A program made the position numbers and the translations under genes. From contig NZ_JANYGQ010000008.1 in assembly GCF_025359345.1 (NCBI RefSeq), positions 45,099 through 109,098 on the forward strand: 64,000 nt of DNA. Direction: 5' to 3'. The notes beneath the pieces were generated by a model. It worked only from the letters and a program-made list of their open reading frames with translations, searched no databases and was not told the origin of the DNA. The DNA comes from Mucilaginibacter sp. (GTDB lineage Bacteria > Bacteroidota > Bacteroidia > Sphingobacteriales > Sphingobacteriaceae). This document shows, piece by piece, positions 27,737 through 36,927 of this stretch (the first letter of the stretch is position 1; every line of letters begins with the position of its first letter).

Positions 27737-28446
27737 TGAATTTAAGCTGCATAATTATTGATGATGAGCCCGACGCTATCGACCTGCTGGAACTGCTGAT
27801 AACGCAAAGTACAACCTGGGTGCTGAAAGCGAAATGTTATGACGCGCTGGAAGCGCTGGCGTTTTTAAAAACCAACCAGGTCGATTTTATTTTCCTGGAT
27901 ATCAATATGCCCAGGCTCACCGGGATGGAACTCGCAACGCTATTGCCGCCGCGCACCAAAATTGTTTTTACCACCGCCTATTCCGAATACGCTGTTGAAA
28001 GCTATGTTTTCCAGACCATTGATTATTTGCTGAAACCCATCACATTAAAGCGTTTTTTGGCCTCGGTGCAAAAAATTGAGCAGTATTTTTCAAAGCCCGA
28101 ACCGGAACAGCTGCCAAATACTGAACCCGACCAGGAGTTTTTCTTCGTGAAATCGGGAAAGGTATTCAGGAAGATTGTTTTGAAGGACATCCTGTATTTT
28201 GAAGGCGAGAAAGATTATGTGCGACTGGTGACCGCCCACGAACAAATGCTGGTATACCGCCGGTTAAGGGATATTGAGGAGCAACTGAAGTTGCCGTTTA
28301 TCAGGGTGCATAATTCGTATATTATAAATTACGGGCAACTCAGTAAGATAGAAGATAACCATATTTATATCGCCGATAAACGCATACCTGTTAGTGAAAA
28401 GTTCAGGGAGCGGTTTATGGAGGTGGTTAACAGGAATAAGTTTTGA
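27736..28446 (+). CDS. LytTR-family response regulator
   Basis: The product has 236 residues. The receiver domain (1-120) has the DDE acidic pocket (Asp9, Asp10), phospho-acceptor Asp55 in FLDINMPRLTG, Thr in FTTAYS and Lys in LLKPI. The LytTR DNA-binding domain (about 135-234) has FFFVKSGKVFRKI, ILYFEGEKDYVRL and FIRVHNSYIIN. It is the partner of the kinase just upstream, with which it overlaps by one base. Targets are unknown; LytTR domains bind paired direct repeats, which I did not identify here. Confidence 0.94.
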   Translation: MNLSCIIIDDEPDAIDLLELLITQSTTWVLKAKCYDALEALAFLKTNQVDFIFLDINMPRLTGMELATLLPPRTKIVFTTAYSEYAVESYVFQTIDYLLKPITLKRFLASVQKIEQYFSKPEPEQLPNTEPDQEFFFVKSGKVFRKIVLKDILYFEGEKDYVRLVTAHEQMLVYRRLRDIEEQLKLPFIRVHNSYIINYGQLSKIEDNHIYIADKRIPVSEKFRERFMEVVNRNKF

Positions 28447-28517
28447 GAATACCGCGCCCACCAAAAGGGGAGGGCACAACCGCGCAGGAACGGGACAGCA
28501 GGTTGCACACCGGCAAA

Positions 28518-28573
28518 GCGTTCCATTTTTGCACGCGGAACACCCCGAACGCTATGGAACATGCTGATTATCA
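28518..28573 (-). repeat. Dispersed hairpin repeat, copy 4
   Basis: GCGTTCCATTTTTGCACGCG, GAACACCCCGAACGC, TATGGAACATGCTGATTATC. Same orientation as copies 3 and 5. Confidence 0.8.
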
Positions 28574-28717
28574 ATTGCTTTCATTTTAACTACTAATTAA
28601 TATATTGATTATCAAGTAATTAAGTAATTATCGGGGAATTACCTCCACACTTTTAGTAGACCCATAGTGATGTAGGCCATTTAAAGGTAATACCCGCCAG
28701 CAGGTTACATGCAGCAT

Positions 28718-28776
28718 GCGTTCCATTTTTGCACACGCGGAACACCCCGAACGCTATGGAACATGCTGATTATCAG
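28718..28776 (-). repeat. Dispersed hairpin repeat, copy 5
   Basis: GCGTTCCATTTTTGCACACG, GAACACCCCGAACGC, TATGGAACATGCTGATTATC. It lies about 145 bp after copy 4 and is nearly identical to it apart from a two-base insertion. Confidence 0.8.
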
Positions 28777-29058
28777 TATTTTTTATTTTTAGTAAAATGT
28801 AAGTAGTTTATAATCAGGCCTTGTGTAATTTGAGTTTTTTGGACGTTTTTTGTAATTTATTTATAATCAGTGTGTTTCGCTTTTTTAGTTGATTGGGATT
28901 TTTGTCGCGTCCTGAAATAGTTTACACTTTTTACTGATTAATCCTGACTCAAGTTTACACTTCAGGTGCACTTGTTTACAGGATGATTAATTTTAAATAT
29001 ATTTCAATTTCCCATGTAACTTTACACAAGTCACACTGCTGCGGCTTAAATCCATGGA

Positions 29059-29721
29059 TTAATCATAGTCAGATAAGCTTGGTTTTGAAGCGCCGCTCAT
29101 GAGCTTTTGCTCTGAGTAAAATGGCGTTCCCAACTTCTTTTTAAAATATTTAATGGGAATCACATATAATTTTGCGAGCGAATCTAATGTTGAAATTAAG
29201 TCAATCTTTTTCATTGCTGAGGGGTTGTTTTTAAACATCAAATGATAGAATGAGGCCCAAAAAATTGCGATCTCATCCATAAAAACGGCCTGACTAGGCC
29301 CAACTATAGAGTTACATTGACTGCTTGGGAAAAGACTGCAGGCCAGATTGGGATTTACAGCAGCACATGCCGATAAAAACAATCGTCTAAACTTTAATTT
29401 ACCCTTTAAAATATTTTTTAGTTCTTCATTACTAATATTATCAAGTGTAGTTGCAATCCCATGCTCATTGCCGTGGCAAGAAAGATGTAAAAAACGAAAT
29501 TCGGATTCGACAAATTTATCAATGAAATAAACCAATTCGTCCTTGGTTCGCACATAAAAGTACTGGTTTTCTATTCCTGACATTTCCAAAATATCGGCTA
29601 TTATTTTTCCTTCCCTTGGTCCGTTTTCATCATCAATATCAAGACTTTCAATTATATAGACTCCAGGCAAAGTAACCTTTGAAACTTCTAATTTTGTATT
29701 CGATGTTGTATTTTCTGCCAT
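29059..29721 (-). CDS. Caspase/CHAT-like cysteine peptidase
   Basis: The product has 220 residues without a signal peptide. The caspase-fold signature is visible: a beta strand and the catalytic His in FRFLHLSCHGNEHG, and a second strand with the nucleophilic Cys in RRLFLSACAAVN. The upstream strand (PGVYIIESLDID) and the downstream VGPSQAVFMDEIAIFWASF segment complete an alpha/beta core. There is no TPR or other sensor region. It is divergent from the 1756-residue STAND gene across 132 bp, so a shared control region is likely. Bacterial caspase-like proteins often act in phage defence or cell death; that role here is inferred from the neighbour. The composition is AT-rich. Confidence 0.72.
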   Translation of the reverse strand: MAENTTSNTKLEVSKVTLPGVYIIESLDIDDENGPREGKIIADILEMSGIENQYFYVRTKDELVYFIDKFVESEFRFLHLSCHGNEHGIATTLDNISNEELKNILKGKLKFRRLFLSACAAVNPNLACSLFPSSQCNSIVGPSQAVFMDEIAIFWASFYHLMFKNNPSAMKKIDLISTLDSLAKLYVIPIKYFKKKLGTPFYSEQKLMSGASKPSLSDYD

Positions 29722-29853
29722 ATTAGGTTTGAATTTAAATTAAAAAATGCATTAAGTTAGGTAGAGCAAAAGTTAAATGGTTATTTTGGAATAATACAAC
29801 CTAAAATAATTATCAAAGGTATTACGAATATACCTTATCAATTAAGCTATAAA

Positions 29854-32800
29854 ATGTCTGTAATTAAGAGAGAAGCTGGCGATAAGACTAAAGGATTTAC
29901 ACTCCAAAAACAACGTGCAATCGGTTTGTTTTTTAAGGCAATTAAGGATAACCCGAACGCCCATATTAATGTAGCAATTGAGTTTAAAGGTGATGTGTAT
30001 CTGCAAAACGAGCAGGAGGGATACGTCGAAGAACAAAAAAATTATGATCCTAATACAAAATTCACGTTCAATTCTCCCCAGATATTAAATACTTTAGTTT
30101 ACTTTTTAGATATCTGGTTAAACAAAGAGAAAAGTTCTAATATTAAATTCGGTTTTTATTCCACCAACGGTACCACTAAGGAGAGTCAGACAAGTACAAC
30201 AAAGGCATTATTCATCGCCCTTCCTGATGCCCCAATTTTGGATCTTCTAGTAAAAAAAGATTATACAGATGCGAATCTCTTTGATACGATTCATAAATAT
30301 TTGTTAAATGAGTACAAAGAACAATACAAAGTAAGTATTGACAATAAATTTAATATTATAGAAGTATCAACTTTTATAGGGCTTATTGACTGGAGTTTTA
30401 ACCAGGTAAACGAAAAAGATTATGAGCCGGAGATTATTTTACAAATAAATCAATCGGAGTTTAAAAGCTATTTAAAATCCAATTTCCAAACTCAAATAGC
30501 ATATGCATGTCTCATGCATGCGTTAGAAAAAAGACAGGATGCCGCCGACCCTTTAGAGAAATTGATAAATAAAGATTCCGTAGAAAATATTTTTTTAAAA
30601 TTAAACCACGGTATACTTTATAATCCAGGTGTTAACAAGTACCTTACTATTGATTATAAAGAATTAAATAAAAACACCAAAGAATATTTAAATCGGTTTC
30701 TTGAAACTAAATATTTCGCGAATGTTAAGAATAAATCATTTCCTAAGCTTATTAATAGAAAAGTAGCTAAGCACGATCGTCAGGTAAAGATAGAAACAAA
30801 GAATCTCCAGCAAGCGAATCCGGATGTCGCTCAATATTTACCAGTTATTATCAGAGGACTCGGGGATTTCATAAATTCGGAAAGGCCGACGTTTCTTTTT
30901 GGGGAAATTGGTAGCGGTAAAAGTACTTTGCTTGCACATTATTTTTGGGCAGATGAAAGTAATATAATATTCATACCGACTACTTATTTAAAGGGAAAAA
31001 TAACCGACGACATAAAAGGATTTAAGACATTAGTAAACCAATTTGCCAATGATGAACTAAGCCTCAATGTTAAATCTTTTGATATAGACCTCGTTATTTC
31101 GGGTAAAACCGAGTTTGTATTAATCGTCGATGGTCTTGATGAACTTGAAGCTGCAGAAACGAAAGCAGTTCTACAACATCTTTTAAAATTATCCGATTCA
31201 TCAACTATTCGGGTAATTGCTTCTGCACGGCCGATAGAGGTTGAAAGTTTCGTGAATTTTAATCAGTGGAACTGTTTAACAACCCTCGACCTAACACAGA
31301 CGGAGATTAAAGAAATACTGCAAAATGAAGCAATAGCAGCAGGATTAGATTTAACGGCTTCCGTTTTGGACATGAATGTGAGGTATAACATTTTAAAATC
31401 TAAATCGGATTTACTCTCAAACGCAAATACACCGTTACTTATTTGTCTAATTAGAGATCAACTAACGGATGATTTGAGTCTTAAAACTTTAGGGGACATT
31501 CTTTTCGACGTAATCAAAAAGCAGTTAACCTGGGGCGAAGATGATCAAAAAATTAGCTATCCAAGCTTTATTGATCAATTTCCCAATGCAATTCAACGTG
31601 AGCCATTGCTTGCATCTATCGCGTCGAAAATATACGATTCCTCAACAGGTCAGATAAATGATGATCAATTGTTTTTGGCAATTAATTCTGAAAATTTAAT
31701 TCCAGCATCAATTTCAAATAGAACGAAGGTTGTTGCGGAAGGTATAAATTTCTTTAAAAATACCTTTTTACAAAAGTCAAGCAATGGGTACGCTTTTCAA
31801 TCTCATCAATTGTTCCAGGTAGCAGTTGGATTAAGTATCTACACGGCTCACAGTCGATCCGAGCAATTTAATTTTAAAGGAAACTTTCTTGACGAGTGGC
31901 GTTCTATATCCTTTGCTGCTTCAATCGCTCGAAGGAAAGGTGATGAAATTTCCCTTACTGCACTATTAAAGCAGTTTATCGAGGAATCCTTAATTTCCCG
32001 TGAGAATACACCTGTTGTTGCAGTATTACTTGCTGAAGCAAAAGTTCAGGAATTAAATCAAGTATTTTTAGCAAAGATCGCCAAGTTAGGATTTCGCCCT
32101 CTTATGTTCTGGGGTAATTCAGACACTTTGGTAACCAATTCCTATGGTTATATTTTCGCAAGTTTAGGAGAAGACGGATTTAATTGGTTTTTTGATACCT
32201 ATATAAGTCCGTTATATCCAGCAAGAAGTGGCATTGACGAGATGCCTGTAGCTATTCTGCGCAGCTATTTAACAATAAAGGGTTATAATATTTCCGCCTG
32301 TGAAAAGAACAGGCTGAGTTCAATAATTCCATATTATATCAAATCCATGTCTTATGCTTGTGCCACCTGGCTTCCTGTAGTAGCATTAGCTATTCCTGAA
32401 GAATTTGAACTCAGAAATAGGTGCATCCTTTTGGCCCAAACAATAGATAATGTCGCTGTATCTGAACGTGGAGTTTTTCTTTTAATAGAAGAATCAAATA
32501 AGCATTTGGATGTTGTGGTCGAAGCACTGGAGGTTCTTTGTCTTAATAAGAATTATTCCAAGCCCCATGCTATATCCCTTTTATTAAAAATTAATTCCGG
32601 TAATGTAAGTCAGCAAGTGCTTGATGAGGCTATCGGAAATATAGCGAAAGGTCAAGAAGATTTATTTCAAATATTAACAGAGAATTACGACACATATTAC
32701 TTAAACGCGTATCTCCGATTTGCTGTACTCCATAGAACACCAAACAGTAGTTCAGCTGCATTGTTACTTTTCAAGTATTACGGTGAAAGGAGCCTTGCGT

Positions 32801-35124
32801 TCCTAGGCGAAGCCATTATTGTTAAAACGCATTGGTTTGACTATAAACATCTTGAAAGAGAAAAAATACTAGACGAATTGATTTTTAATCAGGCAGGAGG
32901 TGTTGAGTATTTATTGGAAAATATGCCAGAAGTCGAAGACAGATTTGGCCTACCTGAATTGTATATTAAATATTTTCTGAAAGCTATTTACTCCACCAGT
33001 ACTCTTTATATCAATGAATTTAAAATGATGATAAGAGGTTTAGGCAGCTATGCTTTAACCAGATATCCTGAAATTCGTGAATTGTTTAATAAAGTACTTA
33101 AAAGGAAGGAATATTATGAATCTACTAAAGACTTGTTAAATCATTTAGACCTTATACTTAGATTTAATTCAGCATCAATATTGGCGGTTTCCTTTCCGGA
33201 ATCTGAGACTAAAGCCATAGAAATTATTATTAGGTCAGCATATCACAGGTCGTCTGATACAAAGGAATTGCTAAGGCTATGCATGAAGTTGAACTACGGT
33301 AATTCAACGCTTGATTATCTTTACGGGCTACTTGATGACCTTCCTGAGGTTTCTCAAATATTTTGTTTAAAAATCCTGTATCATAATCAACGGTACAGAC
33401 TAAATCAAGTTCAGATTGATAAGTTGATAGATGGCCTAATGGGAAAGGGCTCATTCCTTGACTTTAACGAATCGCTGATTGATGACGGAATTGAACGCTT
33501 AACACAAAATCCGGCATTTATTAATATAATGCGAGCCCGGTTAAATTCGTCTGATATCAAATTAATTGACGCCGCGTCATCAAATTTAATTTGGTATCAT
33601 TATGAGAATCTAACAATTCAGGAAAAAGCATATTGCTGGCTTTTCTATATTCAGCATTTTGAAAGCTCGCTACTTGATTTTCATAGAAAGCATAAGCATC
33701 TAATCATTGAACAGGTATTTGTAAATGCAGTAAATGAGGCAGCTGATCAAAAACGGGAATTGATAAATGATAAAAAATTTATTTTTGAGCTGTATATAAG
33801 CTTATATGGCACAAATCCGAATTTTATAGAGTTTTTTGAAGCAATTTTAAGTAACAGGCCGCATTTTTCTACAGATAGGTTTGAAGACTTATTTGAGTTG
33901 TTCATAGAGATCGGAAGAGCAGATATGTCGGCAGGGCAAAAAATTGCTGAAGCGTTAACGGGGCTTATGGAATACCCAGCTTACGCTCAAGACAGAATTT
34001 ACAACAGCTTATTACCGGAAATGGCTGTTTTATCTCATGAATTTGGTGGGATTGGAACTGAAAAATTAGAGGAAATAATTCAGCAATACAAAATTTCAAA
34101 GGATGAAATAGCAGCATCAATACTATACCGAATCGGTGATATTCCTTCAGGATATGTACCGGATAGAATGTATGTAAGTCATATATTAATATTTACGCCC
34201 CCCTCAAATTCATCGTCTTTCAGCTTCGTTAAAGATGATTATACCAAATTATTGGTCGATGCTGAAGACATTCCACAAATGTTCCTACAATTTATTGCTT
34301 GGACCTTAATCACCAATTCTTATTCAACAGAAGAACTGAAAAACATGGTTGTAATGGGAAATCTTGCGAAGTTTTTCGTAACAGATGTGCTATTTTGTAA
34401 GCATGAAAAGGTTGATTCAGCCCTTTTATTCGATGCAAATGATGTTGGTAGTTTTAAGCATAATGTAATTGCAAAGACAAAAATTCTGAAATCTATTATC
34501 TATAAGATAAAGACTGTTTTGTTTAATGAAGAGAGCGCAAAATCTGATTATATGCATGCGCTTATTCAGGGACTTTCGGGGAGTGATTATTCAGAAATGA
34601 TTGATATTTACGCGGAATTAATTTCGCTTGGTTATCAATTTAAATATGAGGATACAAAAAAATTCTTCGAAGCACTGCTGGACATTCCTTATAGAGTTAA
34701 TGTGAATTTCATGTACCAAATCTTCGAGTTATTTGTAAACGACCATAAACAGGATAAGCAAGTACTCAGTCAAACGTTAATGCCTGTTTTGAAGAGTGCA
34801 ACTTCATCGTCTGATAAATCGAGTGATGGAAAGATGAGTTTACTAAAATGGACATTGTCCTTACTAATTCTTTATTGTGATCAAGAAACAACGCCTGAAG
34901 TAGAAAGAGGCTTTTTACTGGGTTTGACAACAATTTTTATCCAGGATAGCTATGACTACCTTGGTAATCAGGTAACAGTTAAATTTAAGGGCCGGGACGT
35001 ACTAATTAATAGCGAAATTATTCTTAAACATATACCGCAATCACTAATAAAAGAAATTATTCAAAAAGGAATTCAAAGCAATCTTCCAGAAATTTCAGCG
35101 ACTTGCCGCCTTTTTTCACTGTAG
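29854..35124 (+). CDS. Avs-like STAND NTPase with N-terminal PD-(D/E)XK (DUF4297/Cap4-like) nuclease domain
   Basis: The product has 1756 residues and is cytoplasmic. Residues about 12-120 show the DUF4297-like pattern: GFTLQKQRAI, then Glu43 and Asp47 in AIEFKGDV, then Glu60-Gln-Lys62 in EEQKNY. These could be nuclease catalytic residues. A NACHT/STAND NTPase follows: Walker A GEIGSGKST (350-358), Walker B LIVDGLDELE (Asp426, Asp429, Glu430) and the ASARPIE sensor (456-462). Residues about 640-1756 are helical repeat-like and may sense a phage protein. This order matches antiviral Avs (AVAST) proteins. Codon use is AT-rich compared with flanking genes. A general STAND regulator is the alternative. 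Confidence 0.75.
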   Translation: MSVIKREAGDKTKGFTLQKQRAIGLFFKAIKDNPNAHINVAIEFKGDVYLQNEQEGYVEEQKNYDPNTKFTFNSPQILNTLVYFLDIWLNKEKSSNIKFGFYSTNGTTKESQTSTTKALFIALPDAPILDLLVKKDYTDANLFDTIHKYLLNEYKEQYKVSIDNKFNIIEVSTFIGLIDWSFNQVNEKDYEPEIILQINQSEFKSYLKSNFQTQIAYACLMHALEKRQDAADPLEKLINKDSVENIFLKLNHGILYNPGVNKYLTIDYKELNKNTKEYLNRFLETKYFANVKNKSFPKLINRKVAKHDRQVKIETKNLQQANPDVAQYLPVIIRGLGDFINSERPTFLFGEIGSGKSTLLAHYFWADESNIIFIPTTYLKGKITDDIKGFKTLVNQFANDELSLNVKSFDIDLVISGKTEFVLIVDGLDELEAAETKAVLQHLLKLSDSSTIRVIASARPIEVESFVNFNQWNCLTTLDLTQTEIKEILQNEAIAAGLDLTASVLDMNVRYNILKSKSDLLSNANTPLLICLIRDQLTDDLSLKTLGDILFDVIKKQLTWGEDDQKISYPSFIDQFPNAIQREPLLASIASKIYDSSTGQINDDQLFLAINSENLIPASISNRTKVVAEGINFFKNTFLQKSSNGYAFQSHQLFQVAVGLSIYTAHSRSEQFNFKGNFLDEWRSISFAASIARRKGDEISLTALLKQFIEESLISRENTPVVAVLLAEAKVQELNQVFLAKIAKLGFRPLMFWGNSDTLVTNSYGYIFASLGEDGFNWFFDTYISPLYPARSGIDEMPVAILRSYLTIKGYNISACEKNRLSSIIPYYIKSMSYACATWLPVVALAIPEEFELRNRCILLAQTIDNVAVSERGVFLLIEESNKHLDVVVEALEVLCLNKNYSKPHAISLLLKINSGNVSQQVLDEAIGNIAKGQEDLFQILTENYDTYYLNAYLRFAVLHRTPNSSSAALLLFKYYGERSLAFLGEAIIVKTHWFDYKHLEREKILDELIFNQAGGVEYLLENMPEVEDRFGLPELYIKYFLKAIYSTSTLYINEFKMMIRGLGSYALTRYPEIRELFNKVLKRKEYYESTKDLLNHLDLILRFNSASILAVSFPESETKAIEIIIRSAYHRSSDTKELLRLCMKLNYGNSTLDYLYGLLDDLPEVSQIFCLKILYHNQRYRLNQVQIDKLIDGLMGKGSFLDFNESLIDDGIERLTQNPAFINIMRARLNSSDIKLIDAASSNLIWYHYENLTIQEKAYCWLFYIQHFESSLLDFHRKHKHLIIEQVFVNAVNEAADQKRELINDKKFIFELYISLYGTNPNFIEFFEAILSNRPHFSTDRFEDLFELFIEIGRADMSAGQKIAEALTGLMEYPAYAQDRIYNSLLPEMAVLSHEFGGIGTEKLEEIIQQYKISKDEIAASILYRIGDIPSGYVPDRMYVSHILIFTPPSNSSSFSFVKDDYTKLLVDAEDIPQMFLQFIAWTLITNSYSTEELKNMVVMGNLAKFFVTDVLFCKHEKVDSALLFDANDVGSFKHNVIAKTKILKSIIYKIKTVLFNEESAKSDYMHALIQGLSGSDYSEMIDIYAELISLGYQFKYEDTKKFFEALLDIPYRVNVNFMYQIFELFVNDHKQDKQVLSQTLMPVLKSATSSSDKSSDGKMSLLKWTLSLLILYCDQETTPEVERGFLLGLTTIFIQDSYDYLGNQVTVKFKGRDVLINSEIILKHIPQSLIKEIIQKGIQSNLPEISATCRLFSL

Positions 35125-35343
35125 AATTCTTCGGATTAAATTTTGCCGATTTGGACAACAAGCCTTAGCCGTTAAATTACTCTCCTTCTCGCGCTATACA
35201 GCGACAGGCCACAAAGGTGGAGTGCCACTGTGCCAGGTTTAAGTATCCAACCTGCAAAGTTGTACCATGTCCGACTGGTTCGAGATAGAATTCCGCAGTT
35301 CCAAGCTTCGACGGCTAAAGCATTGAAGCCGGAATTATGGTAT
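35125..35343. other. Short non-coding gap at the right edge of the accessory island
   Basis: About 220 bases in which the base composition returns to the GC level of the flanks. No gene or clear repeat is recognised. It separates the STAND gene from the convergent L,D-transpeptidase gene and may contain the island boundary. Confidence 0.35.
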
Positions 35344-36732
35344 TCACTTGTGCGTATGTAATTTTGAATGGTGTTTCACCTCCTGCGGGTGCTTTTGATT
35401 TTTCTCTCCAGGTAATACGCCCGTGTCCAGGTTAATGGGTTCCGGGTAACCTTTTCCCTGCAAGGCGGCTATCGGAACATCCACTTGTTTGTCGCCTTTT
35501 ACACGCGAAGTAACTTTCCCCTTTTTCGCTCTTGCAATTTTAGCGTCGGGTACCTGGTCCCTGGCAGCCGTCACACTATCCGTTGCTATAGCATTTCCCC
35601 TGGCGTCTTTGTTCATTTCCAGCAAGGCGCTGTCAAGGCCGGTCTTTTCCTGTTCGCTCAGCTTATCATAGCCGACGCCGGCATTCGCGAGGATCCGTTT
35701 AGCGGATTCAATGGTATTGGTGCCCCGCTCATAAACGTCGCGGTAAATGTGGAGGACACTATCGCCGGCCACAATTGTTTCATAACGCAGGTCGATTGGT
35801 ACGCGCGTTGATAGCTTTATCGACCTGGTGTCGTTTTTATGTTGTTCAAACCCCTGCAAATCGGTTGCAGACAATGCTGCACCGCCCAACCGGGCAAGCG
35901 TGGTCGCAAAGTCGAGTACCTGGGAATTGGTGAGGCCCACGCAGCCATGGGAAGCGAAGTCGCCGATTTTGCTGAGTGGTTTGCCACCATGGATAAGGGA
36001 GGGCATGCCGATGGGTATCTTCACTCGACCCAGTGGGTTAAGCTCGTTGCTGGCCAGCACCCTCCGGCCAACATGAAATTTGCCTTTTACCCAGGGCTCG
36101 TCCGGCGGTGTCCAGGCCGGGTTAAATATAATGGTATCTGCCCGGCGCATACCGGTAGGCAGCGGGAATTCCGGGTAACCAATACCGACCCGGTAAGTCT
36201 TTACCAGTTTTCCGCCCTCGAAAATATCCATCCGGAAAGCAGGGGCGTTCACAACAATACGCGTATCGCCGGGTACAGCGTTTGGTTTGGTAGGCGCCAG
36301 GCCTTCAACGCCTTTGCTGTAGCTGTCGTTCACCAGTTGCAGCAATTGTTGCGCCTTGTCCTTACCGATAATCTTTTCAATTTGCACCTCGTAAGCCCGG
36401 GTAGCCGTGCGGGCCGATGCGGTGTCGGCAGTGCCGTCTTCGTTCAGATCGCGCAGTGAAGTATGTGCCGCAGCCCTGAGCCGGCCAATCTGCCCGGGCG
36501 TTAAGCCTATTTTCGTTTTCAACGAAGATGCAAAGCCGGGCTCATAAAACAGCGCGTCGAGTACCGGGAGGGTAAGCGCAGCCTGCTGTGGTGTGGCCAC
36601 ATCTGTAGTTTTTGTACCAGCTTTTTGCAGTTTTTTTTGAGGTTCCTTTTTTTGCTGGTTGTTACAGCCGGCAAATAAGCCAAGGCAAATAAATGCTGTT
36701 ATGGTTAGCGCATGCAGCGAATGTTTTTTCAT
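35344..36732 (-). CDS. L,D-transpeptidase (YkuD) lipoprotein
   Basis: The product has 462 residues. The lipobox LFAGC follows MKKHSLHALTITAFICLG; starting at 36747 would add five residues. The YkuD domain (about 165-300) has RIVVNAPAFRMDIFEGG, the His in SLIHGGKP and the catalytic Cys in SHGCVGLTN. The Arg usual after SHGC[IV] is Gly here, which is seen in some divergent members. The C-terminal 100 residues are Lys/Asp-rich and low in complexity. Such enzymes form 3-3 cross-links in peptidoglycan or anchor proteins to it. It is a single gene, convergent with the STAND gene. Confidence 0.88.
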   Translation of the reverse strand: MKKHSLHALTITAFICLGLFAGCNNQQKKEPQKKLQKAGTKTTDVATPQQAALTLPVLDALFYEPGFASSLKTKIGLTPGQIGRLRAAAHTSLRDLNEDGTADTASARTATRAYEVQIEKIIGKDKAQQLLQLVNDSYSKGVEGLAPTKPNAVPGDTRIVVNAPAFRMDIFEGGKLVKTYRVGIGYPEFPLPTGMRRADTIIFNPAWTPPDEPWVKGKFHVGRRVLASNELNPLGRVKIPIGMPSLIHGGKPLSKIGDFASHGCVGLTNSQVLDFATTLARLGGAALSATDLQGFEQHKNDTRSIKLSTRVPIDLRYETIVAGDSVLHIYRDVYERGTNTIESAKRILANAGVGYDKLSEQEKTGLDSALLEMNKDARGNAIATDSVTAARDQVPDAKIARAKKGKVTSRVKGDKQVDVPIAALQGKGYPEPINLDTGVLPGEKNQKHPQEVKHHSKLHTHK

Positions 36733-36793
36733 TAATTTGGGGATCATGCCTGTTCAACACCGGACCTGGCGAAATTGTTTAACTACGATTGGC

Positions 36794-36819
36794 GATTGTG
36801 CCCCGTAAGTTTTGGCAGC
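36794..36819. repeat. 26-bp exact copy of part of the GH43 gene
   Basis: The 26 bases are identical to 40807-40832 inside the GH43 gene, and similarity extends with mismatches to about 36840. Read on the minus strand the copy still encodes AAKTYGAQS. It lies upstream of the L,D-transpeptidase gene in otherwise non-coding DNA and may be the remnant of a second GH43 gene. Confidence 0.6.
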
Positions 36820-36927
36820 GCGGGGCGCTATATTCATAAACACACCCCTGCTGTCGCAAGCGATTTTTCCGCTACCGCAAGGCTCAAGCCTTCCTTAACA
36901 AACGCCTAATTGATAGGGGATTCCCAA

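Larger units (their letters stand above)
28447..29058. other. Repeat-rich non-coding region at the left edge of the accessory island
   Basis: It holds copies 4 and 5 of the dispersed hairpin repeat and then an AT-rich stretch. Between 28909 and 28985 there are repeated GTTTACACTT and GTTTACAGG words, with CCTGAAATAG at one side and TTCAGGTG at the other, which resembles the worn end of an insertion sequence. No gene is seen. Confidence 0.5.

Noticed and set aside
5346..28776. CRISPR array formed by the five dispersed repeat copies
   Set aside because: The copies are kilobases apart, in both orientations, without regular spacers or cas genes. They are REP-like elements.
35839..36459. Open frame of 206 codons on the plus strand opposite the L,D-transpeptidase gene
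   Set aside because: The minus strand encodes a clear YkuD domain with lipobox. The plus-strand product shows no domain.
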